This document shows positions 18,602 through 27,726 of a DNA stretch of 64,000 bases, piece by piece (position 1 is the first letter of the stretch; each line of letters starts with the position of its first letter). Source of the DNA: an uncultured Bacteroidales bacterium (lineage in GTDB: Bacteria > Bacteroidota > Bacteroidia > Bacteroidales > F082); the NCBI GenBank assembly GCA_900318265.1, contig ONKA01000013.1, positions 37,515-101,514 of the forward strand, in the 5' to 3' direction. The notes under the pieces are model-generated. The model was not told the DNA's origin, did not search any database, and worked only from the letters and a program-made list of their open reading frames with translations. Made by a program: the position numbers and the translations under genes.

Positions 18602-20131
18602 ATGGGTATCGTAGCACGACAAAGCATCAAAGGCACCATTGCCACCTACATTGGGGTGGCGGTGGGCATTGTTACGACCTTCTTCGTGCAGACCAAATAC
18701 CTGACCACGGAAGAGATTGGCCTTGTCGACGTGCTTCTCCAGTCCGCTCTGCTTTTTTCTGGGTTGGCGCAGTTGGGTACCAACACCTCGGCGATGCGCT
18801 ATTATCCCTATTTCAAGGACGAGGAACACCGCGATCACGGCTTCTTTGGCTGGACGCTCATTGTTCCCTTGATTGGTTTTGCCATTTTCCTTGGTTGTTT
18901 CTTTGCCCTTCGCAGTCCTATTGCGTCGTTTTTCTCTGAGAAGTCGGCCTTGTTCATCGATTACATCTACTATGTGATCCCGTTGGCCTTCTTCATGCTC
19001 TACATCTCGGTGTTCGAGACCAACTCCAACCTGTTGATGCGCATTGTGGTGCCCCGCTTCATCCGTGAGGTGGGTTTGCGGGTGCTGACATTGGTCATCT
19101 ATCTGCTCTATGGTTTCCATGTCCTCTCGCTGACGGGTATGGTCGTCGCGTTCTGTGTGTCATACGGTTTGGCCACCATAATCAACATCGTATATCTGCT
19201 GACTTTGCATCGGGTTTCTTTCCGCATTGAGAAGAAATATATCACCCCCAAGCTGAAGCGCGACTTCCTCATTTATACGGTTTTCCTCATCACTTCTGCT
19301 TTGGCGGGCAATATCACGCCGTTGCTTAACCGTTATTTCGTCGCAGGCAAGCAGGGCCTTGCCGTGGGTGGTATCTTGACCATTGCCATCTATATTGCAA
19401 CGTTAGTCGAGATGCCCTATCGGTCGTTGGGCTCCATCAGCAAACCTCAAATCTCTCAGGCTATGGCCGATGGCAACGTAAAGGAAGCCGATCGCATCTG
19501 CAAAAGCGTCGCCTTGCACCAGTTCCTTGCAGGAGCTTTGGTGTTTTTCTTTATTTGGATCAATATCGACACAATCTTTGCTTTGTTACCCAACGGTAAG
19601 GTGTTTGCTGCAGGCAAATGGGCAGTGCTCATTTTGGGTCTCAGCCGCCTGATTAACTCAACGCTGAATGTGGGTGTCACCGTGCTGAGCTATTCCAAAA
19701 TCTACTATTACTCGCTGTTTTTCACCATCTTGCTGACCGTCTTGGCCTGGTGGCTTAATGCGCGATGGGTAGGCGAGTGGGGCGTCAATGGCGCGGCGTT
19801 TGCCACCTTGGTGGCCTATTTGGTGCATTATACACTTCTCTTGGCTTTGATTCGTTGGAAAATTGGCACATTGCCTTTGTCGGCAAAACAATTGCTTGTC
19901 CTTTTGGTCGTGGGCGTCATGTTTGGCCTCGATTGGCTGTGGTCGAAGACGCTGACGCCTTGGTTCGTTGGATGTTTTTCCAAACCTGTTTACGGTTTGG
20001 TCGTAGATTCACTGCTGAAGTCATTGCTCTTCTTGACCTTGGGTTTGTTCTCGGTTTACAAACTGAAGATTTCCAAATCGGTCAACAGACTGATCGATAA
20101 TGGATTGAAAGTGGTGAAGCTAAAGCGCTGA
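18602..20131 (+). CDS. Wzx-like polysaccharide flippase (MOP/MATE superfamily)
   Basis: A 509-residue protein with about 12-14 predicted membrane helices and the usual start of oligosaccharide flippases (SIKGTIATYIGVAVGIVTTFFV). A polysaccharide-biosynthesis C-terminal domain follows. Proteins of this type move undecaprenyl-linked glycan units across the inner membrane. It lies 9 bases after the YihY gene. Glycosyltransferases and LicD genes lie 6 kb away and may use the same glycan, but the link is inferred. A weak hairpin (AATGGTG/CACCATT, 20138-20162) separates it from the convergent secreted-protein gene. Confidence 0.88.
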   Translation: MGIVARQSIKGTIATYIGVAVGIVTTFFVQTKYLTTEEIGLVDVLLQSALLFSGLAQLGTNTSAMRYYPYFKDEEHRDHGFFGWTLIVPLIGFAIFLGCFFALRSPIASFFSEKSALFIDYIYYVIPLAFFMLYISVFETNSNLLMRIVVPRFIREVGLRVLTLVIYLLYGFHVLSLTGMVVAFCVSYGLATIINIVYLLTLHRVSFRIEKKYITPKLKRDFLIYTVFLITSALAGNITPLLNRYFVAGKQGLAVGGILTIAIYIATLVEMPYRSLGSISKPQISQAMADGNVKEADRICKSVALHQFLAGALVFFFIWINIDTIFALLPNGKVFAAGKWAVLILGLSRLINSTLNVGVTVLSYSKIYYYSLFFTILLTVLAWWLNARWVGEWGVNGAAFATLVAYLVHYTLLLALIRWKIGTLPLSAKQLLVLLVVGVMFGLDWLWSKTLTPWFVGCFSKPVYGLVVDSLLKSLLFLTLGLFSVYKLKISKSVNRLIDNGLKVVKLKR

Positions 20132-20154
20132 GTCCACAATGGTGCTATGCAACA

Positions 20155-22326
20155 TCACCATTCCCAGTTATATATTCCGTATGAACTAGACGTCTCTTTG
20201 ATGACTTTTTTGGTCACCTTTTCAAAACGGTTTATTACTTTGATCATATAGACGCCAGCCGCCTTGCCGGCCAAAGAGTAAGGTATGGTAGTACCCTCTA
20301 AATCGGTGTTGACGCTGAAGCGGTCAATGAATTGTCCGAGATAGTCGTAGACCACGATGACGGCTTCACCTTGCATGCCATAGAGAACAATGTTGAACTC
20401 GCCCTTTGTGGGATTGGGATAGATGACGATGTCGGGTCGTGCGTCATGGTTGATATAAATGCTTCGTTCGATGTAACCGCATTCGGTATAGATGCGCACT
20501 TTCAGCGTAGCTGTGCCAGGCGCGTTGATGTTGACCGTGCATTCCGGCGAGTCGGGCGATGTGTCGATGCGCCAAGGTCCATCGATACTCCATTCGTAGC
20601 CGAAACAGCCTGGCACAGGGTCGATGCTGTAGGCATATTCACCCGAGGTCTGATAGTAGATGAGATTCTCGCCGTGAATTTGGCTGATATGAGTTGAGTT
20701 TTTGATGGTCAGGTCAAGGAGTACAATGCTATCGCAGCCTTGTGCCGAGGTGAAAGTCTGTTCGTAAAGGCCGCTCTCGGTGTAGGTCGTTTCATTCCAA
20801 GTGTAGCTGTCGCAAGTGCTTACGGCAAAGCTATTCATTATCTGCTCCCCAACATTCAGGTAAAGCGTGACGATGCTATCGCAGCCTTGTGCCGAGGAGA
20901 ATGTCTGCTGGTAGACGCCTGATTCGTCGTAGGTTATCCCGTTCCATGTATATGGCTTACAGTCGCTTTTGTGTTGAATGACGTGAACGGTGTCGCCCAA
21001 TTGAACATGGATTGTCAAAAGCGTGTCGCAGCCCATGGGGTTTTCAATAAGATATTCATAGTCTCCGCTTTCGGAGTAGGTTGCATCATGGTAGGTGTAG
21101 GTCTCGCAGCCCTCGCCATAAAGCTCTGCTTCAACAACACAGCAAGGCTCGCTCCAAACGGGTCTTACGGGGAACGATGACGTCTTGGTGAAATCTTTCA
21201 AAATGCCTTCGGTATATGGATTGTCGCCGAAATTGATGGCCCAGGCGTTTTCGCGTGAGCATTCAGTGCTAGCCCAATAGTAGTCGTCTGACAAAGTGGA
21301 TCCACCATTCCTGATAAGGATGGTCTCAATGAAAGGTAATGCGGCATAAAGCTTTGAAAGCTGACCCGCTGAAGGGATATGCCAACTGTTGTTTAGGTCA
21401 ATATTTGAAGAGGCGTATTGTGGCGATGTCCCCATGGCCTCTTTCATATATAATGTGGCATCGTAACCGCAGAACACGCCGTGTAGTGTTACAAATTGGT
21501 CGTATGCGTTGTAGTTGTTAAGTCTGGCGATGTCGGTTTCTGGCCCCCAATTGTATGTGCGGGGCAAGTCGTTCAATGCCACCAGCCAATAGGAGCCGTC
21601 TTCTGGAGATGTGTAAAAAACAACGCCTCTCTGCCCATTTGGTGTTGTGACCACATCGCCAATGTGATAGCTTGTGTCTTGAATCGTAAAGGTCTTGACG
21701 GCCCTGACACCGATTTCATATTCTCCAATGTAATTCCATTTTGGATAGTTACCCACCGATCCTGTTTGGCTGATGACGACGGCATGGGCTCCCGTCCTCT
21801 CGGTAGAGGACCAGTACCACCTCGGATGGTCGTAAACGAACATCTCTCCGTTGACGGCAGCAAGCGAGGCATTGATTTCGTTAATGTACGCTATCAGCCA
21901 CCTCAATTGTCCTGCGGCGGGCAGATACCATCCGTGGTCAAAATCAACGCACCAAGCGGCAGGATACCAGTCGGCACCATGGGTGCTTCTAATGATATCC
22001 GTGTTGTTGTAGCCGTCAAGGTCATAGATGGCCTCTCTCGAATACTCGAAGTTCTCTAGCATCGGAATGTCGTACCATTCTTCATAATGTGTTTGGGTTA
22101 CCCAATGCGTATTGACGGCTTGGCATTCCAAACTGACGGCCCATCCTTGCTGACTGTCGCTGTCAACAAAAAACACAACGCCCTCGGCTGTCTTTCCCAA
22201 AGAGGCAAATTGCTCTGGCCTGACGGTGCTGCCGTCGGTGCAAAGGATGTCGCCAATGCTAACGTTTTGCCCAAAACAAAGTCGGGTGAGCATTATTAAA
22301 ATAGGCAGCAAATAGTTCTTTTTCAT
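20155..22326 (-). CDS. T9SS-secreted protein with tandem DUF1566-like domains and GCDS repeats
   Basis: A 723-residue secreted protein. After the signal peptide (1-19, ending CFG) come two related domains (about 20-215 and 215-395), each with a VFFVDSDSQQGWAVSL-like strand and a WYLPAAGQL ... YWSSTE motif, as in DUF1566/Lcl-type domains. Three GCDS modules cover about 400-545 and an Ig-like segment follows. A T9SS sorting domain starts near 632 (IYPNPTKGEF). The protein continues about 13 residues past the usual KKVIK end of that domain (ETSSSYGIYNWEW), which is unusual. It is a paralogue of the larger upstream gene and follows it by 19 bases. Function unknown; surface binding is a guess. Confidence 0.85.
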   Translation of the reverse strand: MKKNYLLPILIMLTRLCFGQNVSIGDILCTDGSTVRPEQFASLGKTAEGVVFFVDSDSQQGWAVSLECQAVNTHWVTQTHYEEWYDIPMLENFEYSREAIYDLDGYNNTDIIRSTHGADWYPAAWCVDFDHGWYLPAAGQLRWLIAYINEINASLAAVNGEMFVYDHPRWYWSSTERTGAHAVVISQTGSVGNYPKWNYIGEYEIGVRAVKTFTIQDTSYHIGDVVTTPNGQRGVVFYTSPEDGSYWLVALNDLPRTYNWGPETDIARLNNYNAYDQFVTLHGVFCGYDATLYMKEAMGTSPQYASSNIDLNNSWHIPSAGQLSKLYAALPFIETILIRNGGSTLSDDYYWASTECSRENAWAINFGDNPYTEGILKDFTKTSSFPVRPVWSEPCCVVEAELYGEGCETYTYHDATYSESGDYEYLIENPMGCDTLLTIHVQLGDTVHVIQHKSDCKPYTWNGITYDESGVYQQTFSSAQGCDSIVTLYLNVGEQIMNSFAVSTCDSYTWNETTYTESGLYEQTFTSAQGCDSIVLLDLTIKNSTHISQIHGENLIYYQTSGEYAYSIDPVPGCFGYEWSIDGPWRIDTSPDSPECTVNINAPGTATLKVRIYTECGYIERSIYINHDARPDIVIYPNPTKGEFNIVLYGMQGEAVIVVYDYLGQFIDRFSVNTDLEGTTIPYSLAGKAAGVYMIKVINRFEKVTKKVIKETSSSYGIYNWEW

Positions 22327-22345
22327 CTTGTTGGTGGCTTGGCTT

Positions 22346-25300
22346 TTAGTGTGTTACGCTCAGTTTCAGTCGGGCCTTGCCCCGATCGGTGATTACCTCT
22401 ATGGTGTAAAGGCTCTGCGGCAAGTCCAGCAGGTCGATCTCAATGGTGTCGGAAGCAAAGCCTTCTTGCGCTTTGATGAGTCGTCCTTGCATATTGTAGA
22501 CCTTGACGCACTTGATGCTTTCGGCCACTATGTAAGCCCTGTCGCTCGAAGGATTAGGATATAAGGCAACGGGAATATTGTCGTGGTCGTCAAGGTCATA
22601 GAATCCTGCATGGATTTCAATCGTCTGCTCGGTCATGCCGCATTCATTCCAAGCCTTGACCTTCAGAGTGGCTACGCCTTTTGAGATGACCCAAAGGTGG
22701 CAGTCCAAACCTGTCGTATCCATGGGCCAGTCGGCGCCGTCGAGTTCCCATTCGTAGCGCGTGGCATGGCCGACGGGGTTGACGTGATATTGGTAGTGAC
22801 CCGAGAAGAAGTCGGTGCAAACATAAACCTCGGTCAAGCCTTGGATTTCAGGGATGGGGTCGGGGTAGGGGTTGACGGTGAGGTACAGGTGGACAAGCGA
22901 GTCGCAGCCGCCAGAGGTGACGAATAGGCTATCGTATATACCAGATTGAGTGTAAAGGTTCCCGTTCCAAGAATAGCTGTCACAGGCCGTGGTGTCGACA
23001 TCGACTTCCAAGGCGTCGGAGAAGGCGAGATGCAGGGTGACGATGCTGTCGCACTCTTGCGAGGTGACGAATTCCTGCACATAGTCGCCCGGATCGGTGT
23101 AGGTGGTGTCGTTCCATTTGTATCGGTCGCAGGCCACTATCGACCATTCGTGATAAATAGGTCCTGTGATGGTGAGATGAAGCGTAACGATGCTGTCACA
23201 GCCTTGTGGTGTCACGAACGACTGGGTGTAGTCACCGCTTTCGGTGTAGATGGTGCCGTTCCAATTGTATTGTTTGCATCGTGTCCGCTCAATCTCTCGC
23301 GTGATGGTGTCGGCGATGGTGAGGTGGAGCGTGACGATACTGTCGCAGCCGTTGGAGCCCTCGAAGGTCTGCTGGTAGTTGCCGGTTTCGTAGTAAGTGC
23401 TATCGTTCCATGTAAAGTGATCGCATCGGGTTTTCCATAAATGGAAGGTGATGGGCTGTCCCAGTTCGACTTCGATGAGGTAGAGTGTGTCGCAGCCGTC
23501 GGGCGATTCGATGAGTTGCTCGTAGTGACCACTCTCGGTGTATTCTATCCCATTGAAAGTGAAGGAAGAGCAGTCGCTTCCTTGGATGCTGATTTCTGTA
23601 GGAAGACCAGGGTTGTAGGGTTCGCCTTGGGGTGTGATGTAATATGCCTGTTGCAGGAAGTTGTTGTATGGCCTACGAATGGTGCCGTCAGATCCTGTGA
23701 AGACGGTGGCCTTGTTGAAACAGAAGGTGGGTATGGTGAGGTCTTCGTTGACGTTGGTGACGTGGTACATGTATTGGTTCCAGACAGGGCGTGCGGGCGA
23801 CCAGTTGCCTGGGCTGCCAAAGATGAAAATGCCACCATAGCCGACTTCTTGTGTTGAGTTCAAGAGACCAGTTGCCACAATCTCAGCGAATCCGTCGCCA
23901 TTGACGTCGGCCACAATGGGATACTCAACACCTGTACCTGCACTCATCCTTCTGCTGTAAAGGTCGTATGGTCGTATGGTGTCGTTGCCAGTGATGTGAC
24001 TCTTCCCGCTGCCGTTGAGGATACGCAGGTTCTTGTTGTCGCGGTACACGAGTTCCATGATGCCGTCTTGGTTGAAGTCGAATAGTGTGAGTCCCGTTTG
24101 CCCCGATGAATCGTTGTGTTCTTGTTCCCACACGGTGGTAAGCCCATCATTGGCCGTATAACGCCAGCAGAACAGCTTTGCAGGGTTATAGAGTTGTTTC
24201 TCGAGCAATACGATTTCGGGATAAGGGTCTTCGTCGATGTTGCCAACGAAAGGGTAGCTTGTGCAATAGGCATGGTGCGCCTTTTGGAATATGATTTGCC
24301 CGTTGGAAGGCTTGTAGGCATAAATGTAGATGTAGCCAAGAGTGTGGTCGTCGGTGTTGTCGCGTAGCACTAATACTTCGCTCTCGCCGTCGAGGTCGAA
24401 GTCGGCAACGAGAACATGACCGTCTTGTGAAAAGCCTGATGGCGGCGCGATGGTCTTGTTGACAGTGATGGAGTTTTGGCTTGGGTTGGTGCGGCTGACG
24501 ATATCCACGTTGTAGATGGTATTGCCGCATATCAACTCTTGCTTCGTGTCATCCAGAGCATTGTAAGCCAATGACATGGCGTAATAAGTATGGTGGGTAT
24601 TCACGGCTGTTTGAAGCGGCGGGCCTCTGAAGCCAAGGCCTTTATTGCCGTTTGCAGGTCCCGAACACAGCCATCGCAGCGTGGCGGCGTCGAAGATGTC
24701 GCTGCCAGAATAGATCTCAGGGAAACCGTCGCCGTTGAAATCGGCGAGTGAGAGCATTCCGTCGCACGAGGTGGGTTGGTCGGAAACTCTCAGCAACGTG
24801 CCGTCGATGGTATAAGCTCGGATGTATTTGTCGTAGGTATGGACGAAGATGGCACCTTGCATCTCCCCATTGGACAAAGGATAGCGCCCGATGGCATAAC
24901 CATTGTAATTATACAGGGTGTCGGGGATATTGATGATGGATTGTACATCTAAGTCAAGCCCACTAAAAACATACAAGCCATTCGAATGGTAGGCATTGTC
25001 GGTGTATCTGGCCACCACAATGTCGGTCACGCCGTTGGCGTCAATGTCGCCCGCCAAAACGGGGGAATAGGATGCGATGTCGTTTTCGGCGCTTGAATGA
25101 AGCAATTCTATGTTCCAAGGCGAGCCTTCCAAGGATTGGTTGCAGTCGCTTTCAATGATGTTATCGGGTAAGGTAGGGTCGGGCAGGGGTGGATTGGAAA
25201 AACTTAGGTTGCGGACCTCACGTACCCTATAGTTCGATGTCTTGTCACGACGTACAAAATGCCCAGCCCTGATATTGGCACTTGGGACACAACTCAAGGT

Positions 25301-26386
25301 AAATGCTTCTTCGCCGTTGGCCTCCGAACTTGACCAATACTCGGCTTGAGCCAGGGTGCTGCCATGGGTTTGCAATGGGTCTTCGACGAATGGTAGTGCC
25401 CAAAAGAGCTTCGACAACTGACCCGCTGTGGGCAGGTACCAGCCATGCTCGTAGTCGACGACGTTGGCGGCGGTGTTCAACCCGTTTTGATAGCCTCTGA
25501 GGGTGCCGGTGTTGGCGAAGCCGTCGGTCTCGTCCAGCAGCCTTCCATAAGGCGAGGAGTAGGTTTGGTTGGTCAGCCCAGGCACGTCACCATTGCCCCA
25601 TGACACGGATGTGGAGGCGTCATTCAGTGCGACCATCCAGCCCTCGGTTTGATCGGGAGTGACATAAAACAGGATGCCTTGGCTGCCATCGTCGTTGGTG
25701 ATGAGGTCGCCGATGTGATAGGTGGGATGGACAGGATTGGGGATGGTGAAGTCTCTGATTTGGCGCACACCAACACCGTTTTGGGGATAGTTGACGTGGT
25801 TATCCTTGACATAATCACCAATGCTTCCGCCTGCATTCATGTCGAAGGCGTGAAAACTGGAATGCTCGGTCGACGACCACCAGTAGTTGTTGTCGTGATA
25901 GGGAAGAGAAGTTCCGCCCACTACTTGAAGTGAAGCGTTGATTTCAGGAGCGTAGGAGTAAAGATACCGCAGTTGGCCGGCACTGGGCAAATACCAGCCG
26001 TTGTCGTAGTCGACCGCCCATGCGGCTGGGAAGTCGGAGCTGTTGCCGCTATTTCGGATAATGCCAGTGTTTTCTAAACCGTTGAGGTCGTGCATGGCGA
26101 CACGGGCATCGGCATAATTGGCCAAATCAGGGATGTCGTATCCGTAATTGTTTTCACTGCACCACTGGATGGAAGCGCCTTGGCTGTCAAGCGAAATGGC
26201 CCAGCCGTGAGTGTCGGTGTCGTCGACATAGAACACGATGCCCTGTGCTGTCCTGCCCGAAGAGGGGAAAGCCTCACGGCTGACAATGCTCCCGTCGGTG
26301 CAAAGGATGTCGCCAATGGACACGGTTTGCCCCCACGCGAAAAGCGGCAACAAAAACAATGCTATGAGAAAACGACAAGGTCTCAT
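22346..26386 (-). CDS. T9SS-secreted protein with DUF1566-like, FG-GAP and GCDS repeats
   Basis: A 1346-residue secreted protein. The signal peptide (1-19, ending AWG) is followed by two DUF1566-like domains (about 20-205 and 210-400) closely matching the downstream paralogue. Residues about 430-840 form an FG-GAP/VCBS-type region with at least six calcium-loop-like motifs (GDIDANGVTD, ADFNGDGFPE, ADFDLDGESE, GNIDEDPYPE, FDFNQDGIME, ADVNGDGFAE), probably a beta-propeller. Five GCDS modules follow, then an Ig-like segment and a T9SS sorting domain (LYPNPSSDRAY...). Compared with its neighbour it has gained the propeller. A TATTTTTG box lies 23 bases upstream. Likely a cell-surface binding protein; the ligand is unknown. 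Confidence 0.87.
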   Translation of the reverse strand: MRPCRFLIALFLLPLFAWGQTVSIGDILCTDGSIVSREAFPSSGRTAQGIVFYVDDTDTHGWAISLDSQGASIQWCSENNYGYDIPDLANYADARVAMHDLNGLENTGIIRNSGNSSDFPAAWAVDYDNGWYLPSAGQLRYLYSYAPEINASLQVVGGTSLPYHDNNYWWSSTEHSSFHAFDMNAGGSIGDYVKDNHVNYPQNGVGVRQIRDFTIPNPVHPTYHIGDLITNDDGSQGILFYVTPDQTEGWMVALNDASTSVSWGNGDVPGLTNQTYSSPYGRLLDETDGFANTGTLRGYQNGLNTAANVVDYEHGWYLPTAGQLSKLFWALPFVEDPLQTHGSTLAQAEYWSSSEANGEEAFTLSCVPSANIRAGHFVRRDKTSNYRVREVRNLSFSNPPLPDPTLPDNIIESDCNQSLEGSPWNIELLHSSAENDIASYSPVLAGDIDANGVTDIVVARYTDNAYHSNGLYVFSGLDLDVQSIINIPDTLYNYNGYAIGRYPLSNGEMQGAIFVHTYDKYIRAYTIDGTLLRVSDQPTSCDGMLSLADFNGDGFPEIYSGSDIFDAATLRWLCSGPANGNKGLGFRGPPLQTAVNTHHTYYAMSLAYNALDDTKQELICGNTIYNVDIVSRTNPSQNSITVNKTIAPPSGFSQDGHVLVADFDLDGESEVLVLRDNTDDHTLGYIYIYAYKPSNGQIIFQKAHHAYCTSYPFVGNIDEDPYPEIVLLEKQLYNPAKLFCWRYTANDGLTTVWEQEHNDSSGQTGLTLFDFNQDGIMELVYRDNKNLRILNGSGKSHITGNDTIRPYDLYSRRMSAGTGVEYPIVADVNGDGFAEIVATGLLNSTQEVGYGGIFIFGSPGNWSPARPVWNQYMYHVTNVNEDLTIPTFCFNKATVFTGSDGTIRRPYNNFLQQAYYITPQGEPYNPGLPTEISIQGSDCSSFTFNGIEYTESGHYEQLIESPDGCDTLYLIEVELGQPITFHLWKTRCDHFTWNDSTYYETGNYQQTFEGSNGCDSIVTLHLTIADTITREIERTRCKQYNWNGTIYTESGDYTQSFVTPQGCDSIVTLHLTITGPIYHEWSIVACDRYKWNDTTYTDPGDYVQEFVTSQECDSIVTLHLAFSDALEVDVDTTACDSYSWNGNLYTQSGIYDSLFVTSGGCDSLVHLYLTVNPYPDPIPEIQGLTEVYVCTDFFSGHYQYHVNPVGHATRYEWELDGADWPMDTTGLDCHLWVISKGVATLKVKAWNECGMTEQTIEIHAGFYDLDDHDNIPVALYPNPSSDRAYIVAESIKCVKVYNMQGRLIKAQEGFASDTIEIDLLDLPQSLYTIEVITDRGKARLKLSVTH

Positions 26387-26408
26387 TGCGGCAAGGGTTA
26401 TAATGCCG

Positions 26409-26416
26409 CAAAAATA
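26409..26416 (-). promoter_or_regulatory. -7 promoter element of the FG-GAP protein gene
   Basis: TATTTTTG on the minus strand, 23 bases before the ATG at 26386. It probably drives both paralogous secreted-protein genes. Confidence 0.6.
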
Positions 26417-26467
26417 TCAATTATTTCTAAACTTAATAAGTTGATAGGTCTTTTTTTTTGAGAAAAC

Positions 26468-27622
26468 CTACTTGGAATGGCCGATGGCTGACAGAGCTTC
26501 GCGGAGTTGGCTGCTACTGGTGCCTTGGGTGTAGGGAAAATAGATGATTTTCACACCTTTGTCAGCAAAAATCTGCTCATAACGGTTGAAGCGCTCTGTG
26601 CCTTTGTAGTCGGAGCCTACAAAGAGGTAGTCGTATTTCACAATGCCTTTGAGGTAGACATCGCAGTCTTCTCTTTCCGAAGGAATCACCTCGTCAACAT
26701 ATTTGATGCTCTTGACGATTTCGCAACGTTCTTCAAATGAGATGAAGGTGCTCTTGCCCTTATGGGAGGCGTCTTTGTGCACACCAACGACCAGATAGTC
26801 ACAATATTCTTTGGCGCGGCGCAACAGGTTGAGATGACCGATATGGAACAGGTCGAACGTGCCGCTCAGGTATCCGATTTTCAGTTGTGGTTTGCTGCTG
26901 GTGCGTCCACTGGCTTGCTTGTATTGATAACTGTCCAACCCGAATTGGCGCGGGTCATTGTGATAGCGTTCGAGTACACCTTTGTAAACTTCTTCATATT
27001 GCGGAATATAGAGCGTCTGCCTTTGCTCCATTTGGTCGATGATGGCTTTCGCCAAGGCTTCAGTTTGACTCAGGTCGTTGCTTCCACCGTTGAATTGCGT
27101 GCCTTTGATGGATCCGGGCGAGACGTTCAAGATACGATTCTCGGTTCCGGCCATCTCCAATTCCACGTTCAGGCTTTCGATGGCCTTGCAAAGTGCGGCT
27201 TTGGTGGCCCCGTAAGTGGCAAACAAGGGCGAACTGATGAGTCCAGCAATGCTTCCCATCACGGCGCAACGGAATGAGGCCTTTTCTTTCATCCTGGGGA
27301 AGAAGAAATGAAGTGTCTTGATGACTGCAATGCTGTTGACCTGAAAGTTGTTCTGAATCTCTTGTTCCAGAATGTCTTCGAAAGGTGCGATGCGACCAAA
27401 TCCGGCAGTGATGACGAGGGTGTCGATGTCTTTGTATTGCTCTAAAAAGGAAAAGTCTGTATTGAGAAGATTGGCTTGACAGAAACGGATATTGTCGTAT
27501 TGATCAAGTGTGTCGTTTTTCACTTTGTCGACAACATGTACGAAATGGCCTTTTTTCTGCAATTCCAAAGCGATGGCTAAACCTATGCCGTTGCTTCCAC
27601 CAATGACTAAAGATTCTTTCAT
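26468..27622 (-). CDS. Fused short-chain dehydrogenase and cytidylyltransferase, putative CDP-alditol synthase
   Basis: A 384-residue two-domain enzyme. The ATG at 27622 (MKESLVIGGSNGIGLA) puts the dinucleotide motif GGSNGIG at residues 8-14; a longer frame starts in the promoter region. Residues 1-235 are an SDR domain with the active-site pair Tyr137 and Lys141 (YGATK). Residues about 250-384 are a nucleotidyltransferase of the TagD/glycerol-3-phosphate cytidylyltransferase type, with GTFDLFHIGHLNLL (HxGH) and a TQGTSSSQ segment in the place of TagD's RTxGISTT. The layout recalls the Haemophilus bifunctional ribitol-5-phosphate cytidylyltransferase/reductase, but with a different cytidylyltransferase fold and reversed domain order. 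Inference: reduces a ketose phosphate and activates the alditol phosphate with CTP. Two LicD genes diverge from it. Confidence 0.85.
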   Translation of the reverse strand: MKESLVIGGSNGIGLAIALELQKKGHFVHVVDKVKNDTLDQYDNIRFCQANLLNTDFSFLEQYKDIDTLVITAGFGRIAPFEDILEQEIQNNFQVNSIAVIKTLHFFFPRMKEKASFRCAVMGSIAGLISSPLFATYGATKAALCKAIESLNVELEMAGTENRILNVSPGSIKGTQFNGGSNDLSQTEALAKAIIDQMEQRQTLYIPQYEEVYKGVLERYHNDPRQFGLDSYQYKQASGRTSSKPQLKIGYLSGTFDLFHIGHLNLLRRAKEYCDYLVVGVHKDASHKGKSTFISFEERCEIVKSIKYVDEVIPSEREDCDVYLKGIVKYDYLFVGSDYKGTERFNRYEQIFADKGVKIIYFPYTQGTSSSQLREALSAIGHSK

Positions 27623-27658
27623 GGGTCTCAGAATGAGTTGTTGGGTTGAAATGAGGTG

Positions 27659-27666
27659 CAAAATTA
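27659..27666 (-). promoter_or_regulatory. -7 promoter element of the SDR-cytidylyltransferase gene
   Basis: TAATTTTG on the minus strand matches TAnnTTTG, 37 bases before the ATG at 27622. It is divergent from the licD promoter 31 bases away. Confidence 0.6.
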
Positions 27667-27697
27667 GAAAAAAAGTCCCAACAACATCAAATTTGCC

Positions 27698-27705
27698 TAT
27701 TTTTG
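27698..27705 (+). promoter_or_regulatory. -7 promoter element of the licD pair
   Basis: TATTTTTG, 22 bases before the ATG at 27727. A TTG-initiated frame from 27703 overlaps this box and is rejected for that reason. Confidence 0.65.
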
Positions 27706-27726
27706 CAGCTGAAATCCTTTCTTGAT

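Noticed and set aside
17990-19120. A 376-codon minus-strand frame across the YihY and flippase genes
   Set aside because: It spans two well-supported membrane-protein genes and their junction in antisense; no motif seen.
20138-20162. Hairpin AATGGTG/CACCATT as a terminator between convergent genes
   Set aside because: Short stem, no T-run, and it overlaps the stop codon of the minus-strand gene; support is too weak.
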